NCBI GenBank assembly: GCA_017354095.1
Contig: JAFMRP010000470.1
Span: 1 to 5,038, forward strand
Reading direction: 5' to 3'
Source: Ktedonobacteraceae bacterium
GTDB taxonomy: Bacteria; Chloroflexota; Ktedonobacteria; Ktedonobacterales; Ktedonobacteraceae
DNA length: 5,038 bases
Shown one piece after another: positions 1-4,240 of this stretch; the first letter of the stretch is position 1; every line of letters starts with the position of its first letter. Both the position numbers and the translations under genes were made by a program. Under the pieces are notes generated by a model. The model did not search any database. It was given only the letters and a program-made list of their open reading frames with translations, and was not told the DNA's origin.

Positions 1-92
1 CGGTTGGGTATGGATTGAGGGAATTGCATCCCAACGACGAGAAGCGCAAGGCCCCACATCCGCTCCACACAACCCCTTGTCGCGAGGCCGAG
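1..92. other. Flank downstream of the monooxygenase, no gene seen
   Basis: I see no coding signal. The GTTGGG (3-8) / CCCAAC (30-35) pairing is short and lacks a T-run on the minus strand, so I do not call it a terminator. The end of the monooxygenase operon, if there is one, lies beyond the window. Confidence 0.4.
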
Positions 93-1703
93 CTACAGTC
101 TCAAACACACATGCAAAGCCGAAAGCATCCCCATAAGCTGCCGATCCCTATCCTCGGAAGGCTCGCTCACACGAGCAGCCACGAAGCCGTCAGGCCGGAC
201 CAGGAGCATCCCATGCTCGGGCAAGCCGGTCGCCTGTTGCCAGCTTTCCTCGCTTGCTACGAGCTCTCCGAGAGGGCCAATACGATAGGCAGCCAGTTCA
301 ATGCCAGAGTGAGCAGCGCATTCCTTCGCCGCCTTGTGCCAGCCTTCTCCATCCAGGCCTGTCAGTAGGACGAAATGATGACCAGTGATATCAAGCGTTG
401 AGATACGTCGGCCCTGATACTCCACCCACACGTGAGGCACACGTGAGCCGGGCTGCCCTCTCAGCTCTGTATAGTCCGGTGTGCTTCCTTCTTCTACCCC
501 TTCTTCACCTGAGAGCACTGCCGACGAGGCATAGAAACCGAAGCGGGCCTGTAGCTCGTTGTCCGTCGTTTTTTCTCGGTCGGTGATCTCTTCCTGCTCG
601 GCGGCAAAGCCAGCCACGTGACGCCTTTCCGTCTCGTAGGTCGAGAGCAAGGCGGAAGAAGCAGACCCCTGGAGAACGGCGGCCAGCTTCCAGGCAAGGT
701 TCTCTCCATCCTGGATGCCCAGATTCGCACCCACGCCGCCTGTGGGCAGGATAATATGTGCCGCGTCGCCAGCCAGGAAGACTCGCCCAACCTGGTAGCG
801 CTCAGCCAGCCTCTCCTGCGGCTCCCAGGGGAGAATACCCATGATTTCTACCGCGAGGTCAGGTATCCCGATAGCCTTGCGAACCAGCTCCTGGCAGCGT
901 TCGACAGATGGGACCTTCACCTCTCCATTGATCTGATACCCGGGCATCTGAAAAAGCCAGCGATCACTATTATTGACTGCCATGAGCAGGCCCGGAGCTT
1001 GGGGGGTCTCTATCGTACAGAGGATAAACTCGTGGCCTCGTACCAGCTCGCTCAGGTCTGCACGAAAGTCAATCGCGAGTGTATGTATCTTTGACAATGT
1101 AAAGCTTTTCGTGGGGATTGCAAGCGTGCGCAGTGCAAGGCTATGAGCCCCATCCGCGGCAACCAGGTAGTCGGCACGGATACGCTGTTGCACTCCTGTC
1201 TTGCGATCCACAACGAGAGCCGTCACGCCCGTCTCATCTTGCTCAAAAGACAGTAATTCGGTCTGAAGGCGCAGATCTCCCCCTCGTTCCCGCGCCGCCT
1301 CAAACAACACGGGCTCCAGAGCGGCCTGATTACACAGACAGCCTGTGGCTGGACTGATCGCCTGCTCTGCTTCTTTCATCTGGTCGAACGTGTCAAGATC
1401 TTTCCCATCCAGGTTCAGGCGTTTAACCTGTGCCATGTTGGCAGAGGCAAGGGTCTCGACAAAAATTTCACCCCTGCTCCTGCTGAGCGGCTCAGCGGCC
1501 TTCCTGACGCTCTCTTCAAGCCCCAGCGCACGCAATACCTCCATCGTCCGCGCTCCCAGGCCAATCGGTCGGGGATGGATCGCTGTGCCTGGATGTCGCT
1601 CAATGAGGAGATACGGAACCTGCTGCTGCGCCAGAAAGAGCGCGGTCGAGAGGCCGGTTGGTCCGGCACCAACAATCAAAACCGGAACAGAGACATCTGC
1701 CAT
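93..1703 (-). CDS. FAD-dependent aromatic monooxygenase (PHBH/phenol hydroxylase-like, group A flavoprotein)
   Basis: Predicted cytosolic single-component flavin hydroxylase of 536 aa, expected to use NAD(P)H and O2 to hydroxylate an aromatic or polyketide-like substrate. Visible motifs: the FAD Rossmann fingerprint GAGPTG (residues 12-17) with the ribose-binding Glu35 in LLIERHPG; HPRPIGLGARTME (43-55), typical of the MhpA/PgaE/RdmE branch; AADGAHS (182-188), the DG motif; and VFLAGDAAH (308-316) followed by GGVGANLGIQDGENLAWKLA, the second FAD (GD) motif. The C-terminal 100 or so residues, ending LLVRPDGFVAARVSE, match the thioredoxin-like tail of this family, so the protein looks complete. 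I chose the ATG at 1703 over an upstream in-frame ATG at 1724 because AAAGGA lies 9 nt before 1703 and the first Rossmann strand starts immediately after. The TAG stop is at 93-95. It is divergent from a TetR gene that probably controls it. The substrate cannot be read from the sequence; antibiotic or xenobiotic inactivation and catabolism are both possible. Confidence 0.93.
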   Translation of the reverse strand: MADVSVPVLIVGAGPTGLSTALFLAQQQVPYLLIERHPGTAIHPRPIGLGARTMEVLRALGLEESVRKAAEPLSRSRGEIFVETLASANMAQVKRLNLDGKDLDTFDQMKEAEQAISPATGCLCNQAALEPVLFEAARERGGDLRLQTELLSFEQDETGVTALVVDRKTGVQQRIRADYLVAADGAHSLALRTLAIPTKSFTLSKIHTLAIDFRADLSELVRGHEFILCTIETPQAPGLLMAVNNSDRWLFQMPGYQINGEVKVPSVERCQELVRKAIGIPDLAVEIMGILPWEPQERLAERYQVGRVFLAGDAAHIILPTGGVGANLGIQDGENLAWKLAAVLQGSASSALLSTYETERRHVAGFAAEQEEITDREKTTDNELQARFGFYASSAVLSGEEGVEEGSTPDYTELRGQPGSRVPHVWVEYQGRRISTLDITGHHFVLLTGLDGEGWHKAAKECAAHSGIELAAYRIGPLGELVASEESWQQATGLPEHGMLLVRPDGFVAARVSEPSEDRDRQLMGMLSALHVCLRL

Positions 1704-1731
1704 TCTTGTTTTTCCTTTCTGCATCCCATAT

Positions 1732-1753
1732 ATTTTTGATGTAACTCAAAAAT
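1732..1753. promoter_or_regulatory. Candidate TetR operator 1 (perfect 8-6-8 inverted repeat)
   Basis: The arms ATTTTTGA (1732-1739) and TCAAAAAT (1746-1753) are exact reverse complements around the spacer TGTAAC. The symmetry extends to 11-bp arms with one mismatch (1729-1756). The 22-bp size suits a TetR-family dimer or pair of dimers. The site covers roughly +7 to +28 of the predicted monooxygenase transcript, where a bound repressor would block early elongation. Assigning it to the adjacent TetR protein is inference from divergent gene order. Confidence 0.55.
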
Positions 1754-1760
1754 TTAAGTC

Positions 1761-1782
1761 GCACCAATTATAAGCGAGGTGC
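1761..1782. promoter_or_regulatory. Candidate operator 2 around the monooxygenase -10 box
   Basis: GCACC (1761-1765) and GGTGC (1778-1782) form a 5-bp inverted repeat with a 12-bp centre that contains the TATAAT box of the minus-strand promoter. Occupancy would exclude RNA polymerase. The total length is 22 bp, the same as operator 1, but the half-site sequence differs, so one protein is unlikely to bind both equally. The short arms could arise by chance. Confidence 0.3.
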
Positions 1783-1796
1783 AGAAAGAAAGTCAA
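1767..1796 (-). promoter_or_regulatory. Sigma-A-type promoter of the monooxygenase gene
   Basis: On the minus strand, TTGACT (1796-1791) and a perfect TATAAT (1772-1767) are separated by 18 bp. Transcription would start near 1760, giving a leader of about 57 nt before the ATG at 1703. The near-consensus hexamers suggest strong expression unless repressed. The -10 box lies inside one candidate operator, and a second begins just downstream of the start site. Confidence 0.75.
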
Positions 1797-1804
1797 CCCC
1801 AATC

Positions 1805-1833
1805 TTGCAGTCCATTGCCAAAAGAGCTACAAT
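1805..1833 (+). promoter_or_regulatory. Promoter of the TetR-family gene, predicted leaderless
   Basis: TTGCAG (1805-1810), a 17-bp spacer and TACAAT (1828-1833) form a good sigma-A-type promoter. Only 6 nt separate the -10 box from the ATG at 1840, so transcription would begin at or within a base or two of the start codon. No convincing Shine-Dalgarno sequence precedes that ATG, which fits leaderless translation. It is arranged back to back with the monooxygenase promoter, whose -35 box is only 8 bp away. Confidence 0.6.
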
Positions 1834-1839
1834 GCGCCT

Positions 1840-2472
1840 ATGACACAGACACCAGGACGACGTGAACGAAAAAAGCAGCAAACGCGAGAGAAGATTGCCA
1901 GCGTAGCGATGGAGCTCTTTATTGAGCGTGGCTTTGAGCAGGTGACCGTGACGGAAGTGGCTGAAGCGGCTGATGTGTCGGTCAATACCGTCTATAATTA
2001 TTTTCCAACGAAAGAGGACCTCTTTTTTGGACTCCATCAACCTATGGAGGCTTCCCTGGCCGGAATCATTCGTCAGCGTGAGAAAGGCGAATCATTGCTC
2101 ACCTTTCTGCGCCAATTGCTGCTCGGCAGTCTTGAACCTCTGAAAGCGATGCCGTCCCCAGAGCAAGATTCTACGCGGCAGCAGGTCTTCCGGGTGATTC
2201 GGGAAAGCCCTACCCTGCAAGCTCGGGGTCGGCAAATGACTGAGTCTGTTGAAGAGGATCTAGCCTATGCCCTTGCCGAAGACATGGGCACAGAGGCGGA
2301 TGATATCGTACCCCGCCTCGTTGCGCAGATGATCCTGACCCTGTACGCGAGGATCTTTGCGGAATACCAGAGGCGACGATTGAAAGGCGAATCTTCCGAG
2401 GAGATCCATGCTGGTCTCTCAGCTCTGGTTATGGCTGGTCTCGCTCTATTGGAGCATGGAATCGATGCTTAG
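1840..2472 (+). CDS. TetR/AcrR-family transcriptional regulator
   Basis: A 210-aa DNA-binding protein, most likely a ligand-responsive repressor. Residues 15-60 form the TetR_N helix-turn-helix domain: a helix-1 stretch TREKIASVAMELFIERGFEQ, then VTVTEVAEAADVSVNTVYNYFPTKEDLF, with the characteristic recognition helix and the YFPTKEDL signature. The rest is a mostly helical, divergent ligand-binding and dimerisation domain of ordinary length, so the protein looks intact. The basic N-terminus (GRRERKKQQ) precedes the HTH, as is usual. It is divergent from the FAD monooxygenase, and the shared 136-bp gap carries palindromes suited to such a dimer, so the simplest model is repression of the monooxygenase, possibly relieved by its substrate. 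Autoregulation is less clear because the better operator lies more than 50 bp from its own promoter. Ligand unknown. Confidence 0.93.
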   Translation: MTQTPGRRERKKQQTREKIASVAMELFIERGFEQVTVTEVAEAADVSVNTVYNYFPTKEDLFFGLHQPMEASLAGIIRQREKGESLLTFLRQLLLGSLEPLKAMPSPEQDSTRQQVFRVIRESPTLQARGRQMTESVEEDLAYALAEDMGTEADDIVPRLVAQMILTLYARIFAEYQRRRLKGESSEEIHAGLSALVMAGLALLEHGIDA

Positions 2473-2484
2473 AGGCGGATAAAT

Positions 2485-2532
2485 AAGGGTTGGTGGTGTG
2501 GTGAGGGAGTGCGAGCCACACCACCAACCCTT
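2485..2532. terminator. Perfect 17-bp hairpin, probable tetR terminator
   Basis: The arms AAGGGTTGGTGGTGTGG (2485-2501) and CCACACCACCAACCCTT (2516-2532) pair perfectly around a 14-nt loop, starting 12 nt after the TetR stop. On the plus strand there is no T-run after the stem. On the minus strand the stem is followed by ATTTATCC, a weakly T-rich tail. It may therefore terminate transcription arriving from the right, act in both directions, or simply stabilise the tetR mRNA 3' end. Confidence 0.55.
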
Positions 2533-2545
2533 GACCAACCCTTGA
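2524..2545 (+). repeat. Tandem duplication of an 11-bp unit (CCAACCCTTGA x2)
   Basis: CCAACCCTTGA occurs at 2524-2534 and again, exactly, at 2535-2545. The first copy contains the end of the right arm of the 17-bp hairpin, so the second offers an alternative partner for the outer part of the left arm. It probably arose by replication slippage. Confidence 0.7.
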
Positions 2546-2767
2546 TGAAAGAAACAATGAGCTTCCCAGTGCCTCCAGCAACATATCGCCCTCTTCCGGA
2601 GTGATACTCCTCTCGGCCTCGTCTTCATAATCAGAGGGCCTGTGTGATCCTCTGGTATGCAAGAGAGGCGGCAGTGTGGCAGCAACCTGCCGACGACATT
2701 GCTACGAGCGGAGAACGCTCCCAGTAATCTGATCGCTTCCTCAAATATAACAAATTGCTTTACTGCA
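2546..2767 (-). pseudogene. Possible decayed gene fragment, unidentified
   Basis: No intact gene with a credible start is present. On the minus strand two pieces look more protein-like than random sequence but lie in different frames. One, around 2757-2685, reads KQFVIFEEAIRLLGAFSA and a few further residues. The other, around 2700-2555, reads QVAATLPPLLHTRGSH, then an acidic segment SDYEDEAERSITPEEGD, then MLLEALGSSLF. They join plausibly if one frameshift is assumed near 2690. The second piece has an in-frame TAG just upstream and no start with a ribosome binding site. I do not recognise the family. The stretch could equally be non-coding, so this is a weak call. Confidence 0.22.
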
Positions 2768-2775
2768 CATTTTCG
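2768..2775 (+). repeat. Target-site duplication, left copy
   Basis: CATTTTCG lies directly against the GTAACT end of the 131-bp element and matches the right copy at 2907-2914 with no mismatch. The lack of mutations suggests a fairly recent insertion. Confidence 0.8.
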
Positions 2776-2906
2776 GTAACTGTTCAGATGGCCCGCGTAG
2801 AAGAGGCAAATTATGCACACTCTTTCGTCTTTGAGCTCGGCTCAGCCACGAATGCAGCGACAATGGTATACAATGAACCTTTTACGCCACCCATCTGAAT
2901 AGTTAC
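2776..2906. mobile_element. 131-bp non-autonomous insertion element (MITE) with IS66-like ends
   Basis: The left end GTAACTGTTCAGATGG (2776-2791) and right end CCATCTGAATAGTTAC (2891-2906) are inverted repeats with 15 of 16 positions matching; a weaker match (23/28) continues inward. The element is bounded exactly by the direct repeat CATTTTCG at 2768-2775 and 2907-2914, a perfect 8-bp target-site duplication. Ends beginning GTAA and 8-bp duplications are known features of the IS66 family, so a full-length IS66-type transposase elsewhere in the genome probably mobilised it. The roughly 100-bp interior has no coding capacity. It inserted about 14 bp beyond the stop that ends the Tn3 transposase remnant. 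Family assignment is inferred from end sequence and duplication length only. Confidence 0.82.
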
Positions 2907-2914
2907 CATTTTCG
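2907..2914 (+). repeat. Target-site duplication, right copy
   Basis: CATTTTCG directly follows the AGTTAC right end of the 131-bp element and is identical to the left copy at 2768-2775. Confidence 0.8.
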
Positions 2915-2927
2915 CTAGGATCTTAGC

Positions 2928-3212
2928 TCACCCTCTACGGATCTCTGCGCGGTGATCTTTGATGGTACGGCCTTGCCAATCGTATTGGAGGTAAGCATCC
3001 GCAGACACCCCAACCTGGGTGGCTACAAAAGTAATGACGATGCCAGGAAGATCATTTTTGAAGGCGGGGAAGCGCGCCTCGCGCTGAAAAAATTTGAGCA
3101 ACAACGCAAATCCCAGGCGTGTTGCTCCCGTCTTGTTGCCCAGTTGGGCCAGATCCCAGACACTGAGCATCCAGTGCTCAATCAGGTCTTCATTTTCCCA
3201 TTGTCGCTTCAT
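2928..3212 (-). pseudogene. Tn3-family transposase, N-terminal fragment (DUF4158 domain)
   Basis: The 94 residues start MKRQWENEDLIEHWMLS, continue with NKTGATRLGFALLLKFFQREARFP, then VATQVGVSADAYLQYDWQGRTIKDHRAEIR. This is the conserved N-terminal DUF4158 region of Tn3-family transposases, which are normally close to 1000 aa. Where the family continues after HRAQIRE with a further helix, this copy reads RRG and stops at a TGA, so about 90% of the protein, including the DDE catalytic domain, is missing. The start is natural: AAAGGAG is upstream, though its 16-nt spacing to the ATG is long. It cannot catalyse transposition. It is most likely a relic left by deletion; a short DNA-binding peptide is possible but unsupported. 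It follows the ABATE gene on the same strand after a 209-bp gap. Confidence 0.78.
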
Positions 3213-3237
3213 GCGTTCGATCTTCGAACTCCTTTCA

Positions 3238-3298
3238 ATTCATGAGCCTGCTAGTTCCTTGAATGAAGAGTGTCGGAACTAGCAGCTTCTTCATGAAT
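3238..3298. repeat. Bipartite inverted repeat upstream of the Tn3 transposase fragment
   Basis: There are two nested pairs of arms. The outer pair is ATTCATGA (3238-3245) with TCATGAAT (3291-3298). The inner pair is CTGCTAGTTCC (3248-3258) with GGAACTAGCAG (3275-3285), around a 16-nt loop. All 19 paired positions match; the arms are joined by 2 nt on one side and 5 nt on the other. It begins inside the leader of the transposase fragment, so it may be an operator, a res-like recombination site or a leader hairpin. Nothing in the sequence decides between these. Confidence 0.55.
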
Positions 3299-3357
3299 AG
3301 AACGAAGAACATTGATAAGCACAACAACTGGTACTTCTGATAAGTAAAATAGGGTCA

Positions 3358-3418
3358 AGTTCCTTTCTAGAAAAAAAGGCGGAACTACGAGAGAAGAGAA
3401 AAATCTACTTGTTCTCTC
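3358..3418 (-). terminator. Weak terminator-like region after the ABATE gene
   Basis: Downstream of the ABATE stop, in minus-strand order, are a 7-bp hairpin GAGAGAA/TTCTCTC (3418-3389), then GTAGTTCCGCC and a run of seven T (3377-3371). A further AGTTCC/GGAACT pair (3386-3358) encloses the palindrome TTTCTAGAAA. The T-run is 11 nt from the hairpin base, further than usual, so termination is plausible but not clear. The rest of the 3299-3421 stretch holds no gene that I can see. Confidence 0.35.
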
Positions 3419-3421
3419 TCC

Positions 3422-4075
3422 TCATTTCTCCTTGGTGGCAGTTTCTATAGCGCGACCCCGTCTCTGTCGGATGACTGAGCGTGCTCGTTCCTTGCAACTG
3501 ACGCTGCACCAGTGCTTGGTTGCGCTTTTGGTGGAATCATAAAAGAACAGAGGACACGCTGCATTCTGACAGGCCCGAAGACGTGTCAGATCGTATCTGG
3601 TAAGCAGGTGAAATGTAGCAAGGGCGACCATCAACAGGATGGGATGTTCCCCCTCATGGATCTGGTAGTCTGGTTGTAGCTTCCCTTCCTCTGTGAGTAC
3701 CACCACAGGATATGCTAGTTGGAGAAGGCCGTTGAGCTCCTCAAGATCAGCTTCCTTGAGAGGGTGCTGTCGCGCGATGACAGCACACAGATGGCGCAAT
3801 GCTGTTCGCAGGCGCTTAAGGGCCTCAAGTGTCTCCTGGTTGCAGGAGGGAAGCGTCCCAACCCGAGTGGCTTCTCGGTAGTACGCTTGAGCCTGAGACC
3901 ACCAGGAAGCAATATCTTGAAGAGTGAGAAGCACATCACGTGTTTTCCCTCCGCGAACAGGAACGATCGTATTCGCCAGATCAAGCGCAAGGTTCTCTCC
4001 CAGAAACACAAAAGGAGCTATATGCTCCGCGTGATCCTCGCGCTTTCCGTCTTTCACACGTTGTTCTCGCTGCAT
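3422..4075 (-). CDS. ABATE-domain / CGNR-type zinc-finger protein, putative transcriptional regulator
   Basis: 217 aa. Residues 20-165 form the ABATE domain, starting with FLGENLALDLANTIV (24-38), which corresponds to the family's LALDFVNT signature, followed by helices. Residues 169-202 form the C-terminal zinc finger: C169-x4-C174, PLFFYDSTKSATKHW, then C190-x3-C194 and a basic tail (KERARSVIRQRRGR). The usual CGNR tetrad is CKER here, so the four Cys ligands remain but the name motif does not. Such proteins are annotated as stress-induced transcriptional regulators; direct evidence for the family is thin. I chose the ATG at 4075 over an in-frame TTG at 4099 because GGAAAGG (4083-4089) sits 7 nt upstream. 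It is divergent from the SnoaL-like gene through a palindromic, fully overlapping promoter pair, so it may regulate itself and that neighbour. Confidence 0.88.
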   Translation of the reverse strand: MQREQRVKDGKREDHAEHIAPFVFLGENLALDLANTIVPVRGGKTRDVLLTLQDIASWWSQAQAYYREATRVGTLPSCNQETLEALKRLRTALRHLCAVIARQHPLKEADLEELNGLLQLAYPVVVLTEEGKLQPDYQIHEGEHPILLMVALATFHLLTRYDLTRLRACQNAACPLFFYDSTKSATKHWCSVSCKERARSVIRQRRGRAIETATKEK

Positions 4076-4113
4076 ACGTACACCTTTCCAAATGCCCAAT
4101 CAAGGACAATCAT
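4054..4113 (-). CDS. Possible 19-codon upstream ORF overlapping the ABATE start
   Basis: In the leader of the ABATE gene, an ATG at 4113, preceded by AGGA with a 4-nt gap, opens a 19-codon frame (MIVLDWAFGKVYVCSENNV) that stops at TGA 4054-4056, 20-odd nt inside the ABATE coding sequence and in another frame. Such an overlap could reduce or couple translation of the regulator. It may also be chance, given its small size. Confidence 0.2.
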   Translation of the reverse strand: MIVLDWAFGKVYVCSENNV

Positions 4114-4151
4114 GTCTTCCTGATATTTCAATTTCCTCGTCTATAGGATTA

Positions 4152-4191
4152 TTGACGTGGGTATTGTAGCATGTTACAATACCCACGTCAA
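4152..4191. promoter_or_regulatory. 40-bp palindrome forming two fully overlapping divergent promoters
   Basis: TTGACGTGGGTATTGTA (4152-4168) and its exact reverse complement (4175-4191) flank the 6-bp centre GCATGT. On the plus strand TTGACG (4152-4157), a 17-bp spacer and TACAAT (4175-4180) form a sigma-A-type promoter with a start near 4187, feeding the SnoaL-like gene. By symmetry the minus strand has TTGACG (4191-4186), 17 bp and TACAAT (4168-4163), with a start near 4156, feeding the ABATE gene. Each -35 box overlaps the other promoter's start site, so two polymerases could hardly bind at once. The conserved GTGGGTATT between the hexamers may also be a regulator half-site. Confidence 0.75.
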
Positions 4192-4213
4192 AATATATTT
4201 TGACGTGGGTATT
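4178..4213. promoter_or_regulatory. 36-bp perfect palindrome, second operator-like pair sharing one arm with the promoter palindrome
   Basis: AATACCCACGTCAA (4178-4191) and TTGACGTGGGTATT (4200-4213) are exact reverse complements with the self-complementary centre AATATATT, so all 36 bp are symmetric. The right arm is a third copy of the motif and has no -10 box 17 bp downstream, which suggests it is kept for protein binding and not as a promoter. It lies between the predicted start (near 4187) and the ribosome binding site of the SnoaL-like gene. The transcript would also begin with a small hairpin, GTCAAAA/TTTTGAC. Confidence 0.65.
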
Positions 4214-4240
4214 TCTCGCAAAAGAAAGGACTATTCTGTC

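Noticed and set aside
3..35. Hairpin GTTGGG/CCCAAC as monooxygenase terminator
   Set aside because: The stem is only 6 bp before a bulge, with a long loop and no T-run on the minus strand.
15..1773. Several plus-strand open frames of 60-160 codons opposite the monooxygenase
   Set aside because: They lie antisense to a motif-rich flavoprotein gene, have no family-like sequence or ribosome binding sites, and are explained as shadows.
2446..2820. A 124-codon minus-strand frame
   Set aside because: Its start lies inside the mobile element and its end runs through the tetR terminator hairpin into the tetR 3' end; only the middle part may be relic coding sequence.
4076..4099. TTG start adding 8 residues to the ABATE protein
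   Set aside because: GGAAAGG lies inside that extension and is well placed for the ATG at 4075, and the extra residues do not look like family sequence.
4152..4213. Mobile element ends or a CRISPR-like array
   Set aside because: Three alternating 14-bp copies with no spacers, no target duplication and exact coincidence with promoter hexamers fit a control region better.
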